From contig JAZKXZ010000028.1 in NCBI GenBank assembly GCA_045611845.1, positions 1 to 54,705 on the forward strand: a stretch of 54,705 bases of DNA, written 5' to 3'. A model generated the notes under the pieces. It had not been told where the DNA came from, searched no databases, and saw only the letters and a list, made by a program, of their open reading frames with translations. Of the stretch, positions 34,496 through 43,105 are shown in pieces. Made by a program: the position numbers and the translations under genes. Within the stretch, counting starts at the first letter, position 1; each line of letters opens with the position of its first letter. Source of the DNA: Enterocola sp045611845 (lineage in GTDB: Bacteria; Bacteroidota; Bacteroidia; Bacteroidales; Paludibacteraceae).

Positions 34496-35947
34496 ATGAG
34501 CACAGAAATTAAACTGGCATACGGTGAAAAAATACCGTTAGAGATGCACAAAGTACGTATTGTACAAAAACTTAACTTACCAAAAGTAGAAGATCGTTTA
34601 AAATTTATGAATGAAGCAGGTAATAATACCTTCCTTCTTCAAAATAGAGATATCTTTATGGATATGCTTACAGACTCTGGTGTAAACGCTATGTCTGACA
34701 GACAACAAGCTGCTATGCTTATTGCTGACGATAGCTACGCAGGTTCTGAAACTTTCAACCGCCTTTCTGCTCAAGTAGGTAAAATGTTTAATACTAAATA
34801 CTTCCTACCTGCTCACCAAGGTCGTGCTTGCGAAAATATCCTTGCAGAAGCATTTGTTAAACCAGGTCAAACAGTTCTTATGAACTTCCACTTTACCACT
34901 ACAAAAGCTCACATTACACGTATGGGTGGTACTGTAGAAGAACTTATCGTAAAAGAAGGTCTTGATCCACACGATTTAAGTCCATTTAAAGGTAACTTCG
35001 ACCTAGATCTTCTTCGTGAACGTATTGCAACTCTTGGTGCTGAGAATGTAGCATTTGTTCGTATCGAGGCTGGTACAAACCTTGTAGGTGGTCAACCACT
35101 TTCTATGGAAAATATGCTTGCTGTGGCTGATATCTGTAAACAAAACGGTATCTTAACAGTATTAGACGCATCTTTACTACAAGACAACTTATATTTCATC
35201 AAAGTGCGTGAAGAAGCAGCAAAAGATATGTCTATTGAAGACATTACTTTAAAAATTGCTAACGCAATGGATATTATCTACTTCTCTGCTCGTAAACTTG
35301 GTTTCGGTCGTGGTGGTGGTATCGCTATGCGCGACGAAGAAATCTGCTTAAAAATGAAAGAATTTATTCCACTTTACGAAGGTTTCTTAACATACGGTGG
35401 TATGTCAGTTCGTGAAATGGAAGCTATCACTGTAGGTCTTCAAGAAACTATGGACTTCGATATCATTTCTCAAGGTCCTCTTTTCATTGAATATATGGTG
35501 AAAGAACTTCAAAAAGCTGGTGTGCCAGTGGTAGTTCCTGCAGGTGGTCTTGGTTGCCACTTAAATGCTAGTGAAATTGTTCCTCACTTAAGCCATGCAG
35601 AATATCCTGCTGCTGCTCTTGCTGCTGCTATCTACATTGCTAGTGGTGTTCGTGGTATGGAACGTGGTACTCTATCAGAACAACGTAACCCAGACGGTAG
35701 CGAACGTTATGCAGAACTAGAACTAGTTCGTATGGCTATGCCACGTCGTGTTTACACTCTATCACAAGTTAATTACGCTATTGACCGTATTAAATGGGTT
35801 TACGAAAACCGTAACCTTATCGGTGGCCTAGAATTCTACGATGAACCAAAAGTTCTTCGCTTCTTCTTTGGTCGTCTTCGTCCAACTTCTGATTGGCAAG
35901 AAAAACTAGTAGCGAAATTCCGTGAAGATTTCGGTGAAAGTCTATAA
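34496..35947 (+). CDS. Tryptophanase-family beta-eliminating lyase (PLP dependent)
   Basis: The protein has 483 residues with the fold-type I PLP pattern of tryptophanase and tyrosine phenol-lyase. The conserved DMLTDSGVNAMSDRQQAAMLIADDSYAG and PAHQGRACENI lie near 60-115. A candidate PLP lysine is in FSARKLGFGRGGG (about 263-275), and MERGTLSEQRNP is late in the protein. It would cleave tryptophan to indole, or tyrosine to phenol. The sequence differs from the E. coli-type active-site SAKKD motif, so substrate is uncertain. It starts 12 bp after valS, an unusual pairing. Confidence 0.82.
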   Translation: MSTEIKLAYGEKIPLEMHKVRIVQKLNLPKVEDRLKFMNEAGNNTFLLQNRDIFMDMLTDSGVNAMSDRQQAAMLIADDSYAGSETFNRLSAQVGKMFNTKYFLPAHQGRACENILAEAFVKPGQTVLMNFHFTTTKAHITRMGGTVEELIVKEGLDPHDLSPFKGNFDLDLLRERIATLGAENVAFVRIEAGTNLVGGQPLSMENMLAVADICKQNGILTVLDASLLQDNLYFIKVREEAAKDMSIEDITLKIANAMDIIYFSARKLGFGRGGGIAMRDEEICLKMKEFIPLYEGFLTYGGMSVREMEAITVGLQETMDFDIISQGPLFIEYMVKELQKAGVPVVVPAGGLGCHLNASEIVPHLSHAEYPAAALAAAIYIASGVRGMERGTLSEQRNPDGSERYAELELVRMAMPRRVYTLSQVNYAIDRIKWVYENRNLIGGLEFYDEPKVLRFFFGRLRPTSDWQEKLVAKFREDFGESL

Positions 35948-35973
35948 AATGATTTTTCTTAATTAAAAAATAC

Positions 35974-36013
35974 GTAGAGAGTGGTGCAAAAATGTGCTAC
36001 TCTCTACTTTTTT
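35974..36013 (+). terminator. Intrinsic terminator of valS-lyase operon
   Basis: GTAGAGAGT pairs with ACTCTCTAC around a short loop, followed by six T. Confidence 0.9.
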
Positions 36014-36054
36014 GAAGAAAAATGCATTTTTTTTGTAAAAAAGTTACTTTAAAA

Positions 36055-36086
36055 TTTGGTAGAACCAAAAAAGTGTGCTATCTTTG
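36055..36086 (+). promoter_or_regulatory. Complete promoter for tRNA-Val
   Basis: A -33 TTTG (36055-36058) and a -7 TATCTTTG (36079-36086) with a 20-bp spacer exactly fit the Bacteroidota consensus. The element lies 32 bp upstream of the tRNA. Confidence 0.75.
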
Positions 36087-36117
36087 CATCGCAATTGAGG
36101 AACAAAACAACTCAAAA

Positions 36118-36192
36118 GGGCGATTAGCTCAGCTGGTTCAGAGCATCTGCCTTACAAGCAGAGGGTCGGCGGTTCGAATCCGTCATCGCCCA
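36118..36192 (+). tRNA. tRNA-Val (TAC anticodon)
   Basis: 75 nt. The acceptor stem is GGGCGAT/ATCGCCC with discriminator A. The anticodon stem TCTGC/GCAGA encloses the loop CTTACAA, giving anticodon TAC for codons GTA/GTG. The T arm has GGTTCGAATCC, and the D loop has AGCTGGTTC. No encoded CCA. It is transcribed alone and terminated by the following hairpin. Confidence 0.95.
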
Positions 36193-36193
36193 C

Positions 36194-36229
36194 AAAAAGA
36201 AGCAAATCAAAAGATTTGCTTCTTTTTTT
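36194..36229 (+). terminator. Intrinsic terminator of tRNA-Val
   Basis: AAGAAGCAAATC pairs perfectly with GATTTGCTTCTT around AAAA, followed by a T run. Confidence 0.92.
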
Positions 36230-36343
36230 ATTATCCACCCTTCTACTGCGCCATATTTGAGTCAATTTTTATTTCATATACTACTTTTCTACTTGTAAAA
36301 TTAACTTTCATCAATATTTCTTTCTATTTATGCTAAAAATTGT

Positions 36344-36351
36344 TATTTTTG
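36344..36351 (+). promoter_or_regulatory. -7 promoter element (TATTTTTG) for the small membrane protein-rimM unit
   Basis: Exact TAnnTTTG match 20 bp upstream of the ATG at 36371. Confidence 0.5.
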
Positions 36352-36370
36352 TATGATAATATAAAATTGT

Positions 36371-36739
36371 ATGAAAATAAAAATAATTTCTATAGTAACT
36401 ATTGTGCTAGTATTAGCATTAAGCGGTTACCTCTATTTTCAATTCTATTTTGTATTTGGTGAGGGTGTTAAATCTGGTGAATTAAATTACCTTGTAAAAA
36501 AAGGATATGTATTTAAAACCTACGAGGGAAAATTAATTCAAAGTGGTTTTAAAGCGCAAGCGCCAGGTACAATTCAATCTTATGAGTTTAAATTTTCGGT
36601 AGAAGACCCTGCAATAGCAGATTCGCTAATGCGTTGTAGTGGTAAAAACGTTGAATTACACTACAAAGAATACCTAGAATCACTTCCATGGCGCGGAGTA
36701 AGCGAATTTGTTGTAGATAAAATTCTTTCTGTACAATAA
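36371..36739 (+). CDS. Small single-pass membrane protein, conserved in Bacteroidales
   Basis: The protein has 122 residues. One N-terminal transmembrane helix (about 4-25) is followed by a soluble domain: GEGVKSGELNYLVKKGYVFKTYEGKLIQSGFKAQ... then FKFSVEDPAIADSLMRCSGKNVELHYKEYLESLPWRG. I recognise the pattern of small Bacteroidales proteins preceding rimM, but no function is known. It was probably given misleading dehydrogenase labels in some databases, although it has no cofactor-binding motif. rimM follows after 20 bp. Confidence 0.75.
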   Translation: MKIKIISIVTIVLVLALSGYLYFQFYFVFGEGVKSGELNYLVKKGYVFKTYEGKLIQSGFKAQAPGTIQSYEFKFSVEDPAIADSLMRCSGKNVELHYKEYLESLPWRGVSEFVVDKILSVQ

Positions 36740-36759
36740 CTTTAAACTACAAAGCAAAA

Positions 36760-37275
36760 ATGATTCTAGAGAAAGAACTTTTTAAGGCGGGTAAGATAAA
36801 TAAGACTCACGGTGTAAATGGTGAGCTTAATTGCGCTGTAAATGCAGACACAATAGACAAGGCTGAATATATGGTCCTAGATATGGATGGTATATTTGTG
36901 CCTTTCTTTATTTCTAATATAAGAGTGAAATCACAAAATGCTGCACTTATTACATTAGAACACATAGAAGACGAAACAGAAGCTCGCAAACTAATAGGAA
37001 AGGATATTTACCTACCAATCGCATTAATGGAAGAGGAAGATATGCTTTCGTATGAATATTTTGTAGGTTTTACAGTGGTAAATGCCGAAGAAAAACTTGG
37101 AGAAATTTCTTTTGTAGATGACCAAACTGTAAACATTTTATTTGGAATTAAAACCGACGACGGCGAGATTTTACTACCTGCAGTAGAAGATTTCATAGAA
37201 GAGGTTGATAACGAAAATAAAATTCTATACACAAATTATCCTATAGAATTGGTGGAATTAAATAAAAATTCCTAA
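36760..37275 (+). CDS. rimM: Ribosome maturation factor RimM
   Basis: The protein has 171 residues. The N-terminal RimM barrel (about 5-90, KAGKINKTHGVNGELNCAVN ... IEDETEARKLIGKDIYL) is followed by a PRC-barrel (about 95-165, FVGFTVVN... EILLPAVEDFIEEVDNENKILY). It assists 30S subunit maturation, binding ribosomal protein S19. The stop codon overlaps the -7 element of the next gene's promoter. Confidence 0.92.
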   Translation: MILEKELFKAGKINKTHGVNGELNCAVNADTIDKAEYMVLDMDGIFVPFFISNIRVKSQNAALITLEHIEDETEARKLIGKDIYLPIALMEEEDMLSYEYFVGFTVVNAEEKLGEISFVDDQTVNILFGIKTDDGEILLPAVEDFIEEVDNENKILYTNYPIELVELNKNS

Positions 37276-37280
37276 CTTTG
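37249..37280 (+). promoter_or_regulatory. Promoter for the serine palmitoyltransferase gene
   Basis: TTG (37249-37251) and TAACTTTG (37273-37280) are separated by 21 bp. The -7 element overlaps the rimM stop codon. Confidence 0.6.
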
Positions 37281-37320
37281 TATGTTACTTAATTAGAATT
37301 GTTTATTAAACTGAAATATT

Positions 37321-38508
37321 ATGAGTATATTAAGTGAACGCTTAGCACAATATGATGTGCCTCAAAAAGCAAAAGCAGCCGGAGTTTATCCTTATTTTAG
37401 ACCAATTTCATCAGACCAAGACACAGTGGTGCAAATTGATGGAAAACCAGTATTAATGTTTGGTTCAAACAGTTATCTAGGTCTTACAAATCACCCTAAG
37501 ATTAAAGAAGGCTCTATCAAAGCTGTTGAAAAATATGGTACAGGTTGTGCTGGTTCTCGTTTCTTAAACGGAACATTGGATATTCACATTGAACTAGAAG
37601 AAAAGCTTGCTAAACTTGTAGGTAAAGAAGAAGCTCTTGTTTATGCTACTGGTTTTACAGTGAACTCTGGTGTAGTTCCTTGCCTTGGTGGTAGAGAAGA
37701 TTATCTTCTATTAGACCGCTTAAACCACGCTTCTATTATCGAAGGTTCTCGTTTGAGTATGGCTAAACAATTCAAATATCGTCACAACGATATGGAACAA
37801 CTAGAAAAGTTCCTTCAACAATGTGAGCCAGACAAAATTAAACTTATTGTAGCAGACGGCGTTTTCTCTATGGAAGGCGACTTAGCAAAACTTCCAGAAA
37901 TGGTAGATTTAGCTAAGAAATACAATGCTTCTATTATGATTGACGAAGCTCACTCTCTAGGTGTATTCGGTGAAACAGGTGCAGGGGTTTGTGAACACTT
38001 TGGTGTACAAAACGATGTAGAGTTAGTAATGGGTACATTTAGTAAATCTCTTGCTACTATCGGTGGTTTCATCGCTTCAAACAAAGACGTTATCAACTTC
38101 CTAAAACACAATTCTCGTACACTTATTTTCAGTGCTAGTATCACTCCTGCTGCTGCAGGTGCAGTACTTGCTGCTCTAGAAGTAATGGAAGAAGAAAAAT
38201 GGCGTCAAAAAGCATTATGGGACAACACTCACAGAATGCTTCAAGCATTTAAAGACAAAGGTTTCGAAACAGGTCACACAACCACACCTATTATTCCTCT
38301 ATATGTACGTGACAACGAAAAAACATTCCGTTTAACTCGTATGCTTATGGACGATGGTGTATTCGTAAACCCAGTGGTTTCTCCTGCTGTACCATCTCAA
38401 GATACTCTAATCCGTATCTCTCTAATGGCTACACATACATTCGACCAAATCGACGAAGCAGTAGAAAAAATTGCTAAAAACGCAAGACTGCTAGGTATTA
38501 TTGAGTAA
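37321..38508 (+). CDS. spt: Serine palmitoyltransferase (alpha-oxoamine synthase family)
   Basis: The protein has 395 residues and looks like the Bacteroides sphingolipid enzyme. GSNSYLGLTNHPKI, GTGCAGSRFLNGTLDIHIELEEKLA and the PLP-binding lysine in MGTFSKSLATIGGFIA (about 239) are present. The family includes 2-amino-3-ketobutyrate ligase and 8-amino-7-oxononanoate synthase. The overall match to Bacteroides Spt is much closer than to those. It condenses serine with a fatty acyl-CoA to start sphingolipid synthesis. Confidence 0.88.
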   Translation: MSILSERLAQYDVPQKAKAAGVYPYFRPISSDQDTVVQIDGKPVLMFGSNSYLGLTNHPKIKEGSIKAVEKYGTGCAGSRFLNGTLDIHIELEEKLAKLVGKEEALVYATGFTVNSGVVPCLGGREDYLLLDRLNHASIIEGSRLSMAKQFKYRHNDMEQLEKFLQQCEPDKIKLIVADGVFSMEGDLAKLPEMVDLAKKYNASIMIDEAHSLGVFGETGAGVCEHFGVQNDVELVMGTFSKSLATIGGFIASNKDVINFLKHNSRTLIFSASITPAAAGAVLAALEVMEEEKWRQKALWDNTHRMLQAFKDKGFETGHTTTPIIPLYVRDNEKTFRLTRMLMDDGVFVNPVVSPAVPSQDTLIRISLMATHTFDQIDEAVEKIAKNARLLGIIE

Positions 38509-38528
38509 TAAACTACTAAATATATGAT

Positions 38529-38561
38529 AAAAGTCCAATCCGAAAGGTTTGGACTTTTTTT
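38529..38561 (+). terminator. Terminator of the serine palmitoyltransferase gene
   Basis: AAAAGTCCA pairs with TGGACTTTT, then a T run. Confidence 0.9.
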
Positions 38562-38597
38562 GTTGCTCTATTATAGGGTTAATTGGCAATTATACCA

Positions 38598-38631
38598 TAA
38601 AAAAAACATATCGGTGAAGCCACCGATATGT
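38598..38631 (-). terminator. Terminator of glnS
   Basis: On the minus strand ACATATCGGTG pairs perfectly with CACCGATATGT with a 4-nt loop, followed by a T run. Confidence 0.92.
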
Positions 38632-38657
38632 TCTAAAATGTATTTTGAGAGTGTTTT

Positions 38658-40328
38658 TTACTTCTTACTCCAATTATCTTTTAAAGATACTGTGCGGTTA
38701 AGAATTAGTTTTTCGGCTGTTGAGTCTTTGTCAACTGTGAAGTAACCCACTTTTAGGAATTGGAAGTGGTCGCCTGCTTTTGCACCATCTAGGTGTTTTT
38801 CTACAAGGGCTGTTTTCACTTCTAGTGAGTTTTCGTTTAGTAGGTCGTGGAAGTCGCCATCGTAAGATGCTGGGTCTTCTACTTTGAATAGACGGTCGTA
38901 TAGGCGCACTTCTGCTTCTATATAGCCATCTTTGTCTAGCCAGTTGATTGTACTCTTAACTTTGCGTTTGCTGCCTTCTGTGCCACTCTTGGTGTCTGGG
39001 TCGTATGTACAGTAAACTGTGGTTATATTGCCTTCTGAGTCTTTTTCGCAACCTGTACATTGAATAATGTATGCTCCTTTTAGTCGCACTTCTCTACCAC
39101 CAGGGGTAAGACGGAAGAAATCTTTTGGAGCGTCTTCCATAAAGTCGCCTCTTTCAATAAAGATTTCGCGTGAGAATGGCATTTCGCGTGTGCCTGCGGT
39201 TTCGCAGTCTGGGTTGTTTTCTGTAACCATATATTCTTTTTCACCCTCTGGGTAGTTTGTGATAACTAGTTTTACAGGGTCGAAGATAGCGCTCACACGG
39301 TGTGCTTTTGGTTTAAGGTCTTCGCGGATAGAGTGTTCTAGAAGTGACACGTCTATCATACCATCTACTTTGGTGTAACCAATGCGGTCGATAAAGTCTG
39401 CAATAGCTGCAGGAGTATAACCTCTACGACGAAGACCGCAAATAGTAGGCATACGAGGGTCGTCCCAACCTGCTACCAATCCTTCTTGTACTAGTTGAAG
39501 CATTTTACGCTTACTCATTACTGTGTAGCTAATGTTTAAGCGGTTGAACTCATATTGGTGAGGTCTGTAGTCGGTATCTGCAAATTGGTCGATAAACCAA
39601 TCGTATAGTGGGCGGTGTACCACAAACTCTAGTGTACAGATAGAGTGGGTAACGCCTTCGAAATAGTCTGATTGACCGTGTGCAAAGTCGTACATTGGAT
39701 ATGCTTTCCACTCAGTGCCAGTACGGTGGTGTGGGTGAGTGGTGATAACACGATACATAATAGGGTCGCGGAAGTGCATATTTGGTGATGCCATATCAAT
39801 TTTAGCACGTAGCACCATTGCACCATCTGCAATCTCGCCAGTATTCATTTTTTGGAAAAGTTCCAAGTTTTCTTCTACTGGTCTGTTTCTATATGGGCTC
39901 TCTGTACCTGGAGTGGTAGGAGTTCCTTTTTGTTTTGCAATTTCTTCTGCGCTTTGTTCGTCGATATATGCTTTACCTTCTTTAATTAATTTAATAGCAA
40001 GGTCCCATAGTTGCTGAAAATAGTCTGAAGCATAATAAACGTTAGCCCATTTAAAGCCAAGCCAGTTGATGTCTTCTTGAATAGAATCAACATATTCTAC
40101 GTCTTCTTTTGTAGGGTTTGTATCGTCGAAACGTAGGTTACAAATACCATTGTATTTTTGAGCAATGCCAAAGTCCATGAAAATAGCTTTAGCGTGACCA
40201 ATGTGTAGGTAACCGTTTGGTTCTGGTGGGAAACGAGTTTGAATACGTCCGTCGTTTTTGCCCTCTTGTAGATCTTTTTCTACTATTTCTTCAATAAAAT
40301 TCAACGATTTTTTTACTTCGTTTTCCAT
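38658..40328 (-). CDS. glnS: Glutaminyl-tRNA synthetase
   Basis: The protein has 556 residues. The class I HIGH motif is RFPPEPNGYLHIGHAKAIF (about 32-50). The KMSKS-like motif is VMSKRKMLQL (about 268-277). The C-terminal anticodon-binding barrels are present. It follows lpxA by 3 bp and ends the long minus-strand operon, with a strong terminator. Confidence 0.96.
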   Translation of the reverse strand: MENEVKKSLNFIEEIVEKDLQEGKNDGRIQTRFPPEPNGYLHIGHAKAIFMDFGIAQKYNGICNLRFDDTNPTKEDVEYVDSIQEDINWLGFKWANVYYASDYFQQLWDLAIKLIKEGKAYIDEQSAEEIAKQKGTPTTPGTESPYRNRPVEENLELFQKMNTGEIADGAMVLRAKIDMASPNMHFRDPIMYRVITTHPHHRTGTEWKAYPMYDFAHGQSDYFEGVTHSICTLEFVVHRPLYDWFIDQFADTDYRPHQYEFNRLNISYTVMSKRKMLQLVQEGLVAGWDDPRMPTICGLRRRGYTPAAIADFIDRIGYTKVDGMIDVSLLEHSIREDLKPKAHRVSAIFDPVKLVITNYPEGEKEYMVTENNPDCETAGTREMPFSREIFIERGDFMEDAPKDFFRLTPGGREVRLKGAYIIQCTGCEKDSEGNITTVYCTYDPDTKSGTEGSKRKVKSTINWLDKDGYIEAEVRLYDRLFKVEDPASYDGDFHDLLNENSLEVKTALVEKHLDGAKAGDHFQFLKVGYFTVDKDSTAEKLILNRTVSLKDNWSKK

Positions 40329-40331
40329 AAA

Positions 40332-41099
40332 TTATTTAATTATACCGCGTTCTGAACTTTTAATAAAACTTACAATATCTTCTCTTTCTTTGCTTTCTGG
40401 AATGTTTTGCTCAATAGCCTCTAGGGCTTGAGTGGTGTTTAGACCAGAAAGATAAACATAGCGATAGCTTTCTTGAATAGCGTTCATTTGTTCTGCTACG
40501 AAACCTCTACGACGAAGTCCTACTATGTTTAAACCCATATATCCAAGTGGTTCTCTACCCACCATCACATATGGAGGAATATCTTTGGTAATTTTGCTAC
40601 CACCTTGTACCATAATGTGTGCGCCTAAGTGGCAGAATTGGTGTACAAGTGTGCCGCCGCTAACGATAGCCCAGTCGTCAACAACTACTTCGCCTGCAAG
40701 TTGGGTAGCGTTGCCAATGATAATTCTATCGCCAAGTTTACAGTCGTGAGCCACGTGAGCGTATGCCATAATTAAGCAATGGCTGCCCACAATTGTTGTG
40801 CCTTTTGAAGCTGTGCCTCTGTTTACTGTGGCACATTCACGAATAGTGGTGTTGTCGCCAATCACTGCTGTGGTTTCTTCGCCCACAAACTTAAGGTCTT
40901 GTGGAATGGCAGAAATAACTGCTCCAGGGAAAATGTTGCAGTTTTTGCCAACTCTTGCGCCAGAAAGCACTGTGGCGTGAGGATAAATATGTGTTCCGTC
41001 ACCGATAACAACATTTTCGTCGATATATGCAAACGCATCGATGGTTACATTTTTACCTATCTCTGCATTAGGGTGTACGAATGCTTGTTCTGAAATCAT
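40332..41099 (-). CDS. lpxA: UDP-N-acetylglucosamine acyltransferase
   Basis: The protein has 255 residues. The N-terminal left-handed beta helix contains hexapeptide repeats (VHPNAEIGKNVTIDAFAYIDENVVIGDGTHIYP), and the catalytic-type MAYAHVAHDCKLGD is at about 115-128. A helical C-terminal domain follows. It adds the first acyl chain of lipid A. It lies 6 bp downstream of lpxC and upstream of glnS. Confidence 0.95.
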   Translation of the reverse strand: MISEQAFVHPNAEIGKNVTIDAFAYIDENVVIGDGTHIYPHATVLSGARVGKNCNIFPGAVISAIPQDLKFVGEETTAVIGDNTTIRECATVNRGTASKGTTIVGSHCLIMAYAHVAHDCKLGDRIIIGNATQLAGEVVVDDWAIVSGGTLVHQFCHLGAHIMVQGGSKITKDIPPYVMVGREPLGYMGLNIVGLRRRGFVAEQMNAIQESYRYVYLSGLNTTQALEAIEQNIPESKEREDIVSFIKSSERGIIK

Positions 41100-41105
41100 A
41101 TTATA

Positions 41106-42008
41106 TTATTTTATAAGTTTTAAAATTTCTTGAGCCACGAATGTGTTGTATCCGTGACCTGGCTTTTCAGCCACAATTTTTCCTTTAATAGGTAGGCCAA
41201 TAAGCGATAAATCTCCAATAAGGTCTAGAAGTTTATGTCTTGCTGGTTCGTTTTCCCATTCAAGTGGGCGGTGGTTTAAGTAACCTAGGTCTTCCACTTC
41301 TATAACAGGCACGTTTAGTTTGCCGCAAATGTCTGTGATAGCTTCCTTAGAAAGCGCTTGATCGTAGATAACAATTGCATTGTCTAGGTCTCCACCTTTA
41401 ATAAGATTGTGTTGAAGAAGCAGAGCAATTTCTCTAACGAACACAAATGTGCGAGCAGAAGAAATTTCTTTGTCGTATCCATCAAAACCGCAGATGCTTG
41501 CTGTTTGTTTTTTTAGGATAGGAGAGCCAAAATCGATGGTTACTTCTGCTGTGAAATCTTCGGCAGGAAGAAGTTTAATGCTAGAAGTACCGTTGGTGAA
41601 AGTCATCTCTTCTGTTACTTCAAAGTATTTTCTTTCTGCATCAAGTTCTTTTTTACCAACCTTGGCAATGGCTTCAACTACATATTTGGCACTGCCGTCT
41701 AGGATAGGCACTTCTGGTGCGTTAATTTCAATAATGCAGTTGTCGATGCCGTGAGCCATAAAGGCAGACATAATGTGCTCAATTGTGCTCACTGCAGCTT
41801 CGCCTTTTTTTAGCACAGTACCTCTTTCTGTTGCAGATACATATGTGGCAATAGCAGGTATCTCTGGTGCACCTTCTAGGTCGATGCGTTTAAAGATAAT
41901 ACCTGTGTTTTCTTCTGCAGGAAGGAAATTAGCCTCAATATTTAACCCTGTGTGAAGGCCTTTGCCAGAAAGGGAAAAAGGTTCGTTTATGGTAAATTGT
42001 TTACTCAT
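41106..42008 (-). CDS. lpxC: UDP-3-O-acyl-N-acetylglucosamine deacetylase, stand-alone (no FabZ domain)
   Basis: The protein has 300 residues, the size of LpxC alone. Zn-binding His residues are visible as STIEHIMSAF (about 76-85) and GYLNHRPLEWENEPARHKLLDLIGDLSL (about 235-262, with the Asp). Many Bacteroidota encode LpxC fused to a C-terminal FabZ dehydratase (about 460 residues). Here the stop codon follows QEILKLIK and lpxA starts 6 bp later, so no FabZ is attached. The start overlaps the lpxD stop by 4 bp. Confidence 0.93.
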   Translation of the reverse strand: MSKQFTINEPFSLSGKGLHTGLNIEANFLPAEENTGIIFKRIDLEGAPEIPAIATYVSATERGTVLKKGEAAVSTIEHIMSAFMAHGIDNCIIEINAPEVPILDGSAKYVVEAIAKVGKKELDAERKYFEVTEEMTFTNGTSSIKLLPAEDFTAEVTIDFGSPILKKQTASICGFDGYDKEISSARTFVFVREIALLLQHNLIKGGDLDNAIVIYDQALSKEAITDICGKLNVPVIEVEDLGYLNHRPLEWENEPARHKLLDLIGDLSLIGLPIKGKIVAEKPGHGYNTFVAQEILKLIK

Positions 42009-43051
42009 TTATTAAGAGCTTCTTTTAATTCTTTAATTTGTTTTTCTAGTTCGTAAACTGTTTTACTTAAATCTGGAAGATTACGATAAACAGCAAATGA
42101 ACGTTTGTTTTTCATAGCAGGAATAGCTACTGCACCTTGATAAATTTGTCCTGGTTCTGTGATTGATTTGCTCACTCCAGAGAATGCACCTATTGTGGTG
42201 TTGTCTGCTATTTGGATATGGCCAGAAATACCTACCATACCAGCTATGATACAATCTTTGCCCACTTTTGTAGAACCTGCAATGCCAGAGCATGCTGCCA
42301 TAGCTGTGTTTTCTCCTATTTCTACATTGTGAGCTATTTGTACTTGGTTGTCTATTTTTACACCTTTTCTTAAAATAGTAGGACCCATGCTACCACGGTC
42401 TATAGTGGTGCCTGCACCTACTTCTACATTATCTTCTATGATAACATTTCCATTTTGTGGCATTTTGAAGTAACTTCCGTCAGGATTTTTGGCAAAGCCA
42501 AAACCATCGGAACCAATCACTGAGTTTGCGTGAATAATACAATTAGCTCCCACCACACAGTCGTTGTACACTACCACAGAGTTATAAATTTTTGTGCCTG
42601 CACCCACTTTTGCATTGTCGTTTATAGAGGCGTGAGAGTAAATCTGTACATCGTCTTCAATCACCACATTCTCGCCAATATATACGTATGCACCTAGGTA
42701 CACGTTTTTACCAATTTTTGCTGAACGTTCTATTTTTGCAGTTTTGTCTATGCCTTTTTTATGAGGCTTGTGTTTTTCTGCAAATTGAAGAAGTTTTGCT
42801 AGAGCCAAATATGCGTTAGGCACTCTAATTAGAGTGGCATTAATAGGTTTTGAAGGTTTGAAATCGTTGTTTACCAAAACAATACTTGCGTTTGTTTCGT
42901 AGATATAACTTTCGTATTTAGGGTTGGCTAAAAACGAAAGTGTACCTGGTTTTCCTTCTTCAATTTTAGAATAATTGCTTACAAGTACGTTTTGGTCGCC
43001 CTCTACGGTACCACCTAATAATGTTGCAATTTGTAAAGCTGAAAACTCCAT
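42005..43051 (-). CDS. lpxD: UDP-3-O-(3-hydroxymyristoyl)glucosamine N-acyltransferase
   Basis: The protein has 348 residues. The N-terminal uridine-binding domain (about 1-100) is followed by a left-handed beta-helix of hexapeptide repeats (about 100-300), including the catalytic-type VQIAHNVEIGENTAMAACSGIAGS. A C-terminal coiled-coil helix (about 315-348) follows. It adds the second acyl chain in lipid A synthesis. The 4-bp overlap with lpxC suggests coupling. Confidence 0.95.
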   Translation of the reverse strand: MEFSALQIATLLGGTVEGDQNVLVSNYSKIEEGKPGTLSFLANPKYESYIYETNASIVLVNNDFKPSKPINATLIRVPNAYLALAKLLQFAEKHKPHKKGIDKTAKIERSAKIGKNVYLGAYVYIGENVVIEDDVQIYSHASINDNAKVGAGTKIYNSVVVYNDCVVGANCIIHANSVIGSDGFGFAKNPDGSYFKMPQNGNVIIEDNVEVGAGTTIDRGSMGPTILRKGVKIDNQVQIAHNVEIGENTAMAACSGIAGSTKVGKDCIIAGMVGISGHIQIADNTTIGAFSGVSKSITEPGQIYQGAVAIPAMKNKRSFAVYRNLPDLSKTVYELEKQIKELKEALNK

Positions 43052-43105
43052 AATTTATTGCTAAAAATTGGGTAAAAATAATAAGTTTTATTTTTAAATC
43101 AAAAT

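Noticed and set aside
36022..36336. 104-codon open frame over the tRNA-Val region
   Set aside because: It crosses a tRNA gene and a strong terminator; no protein features.
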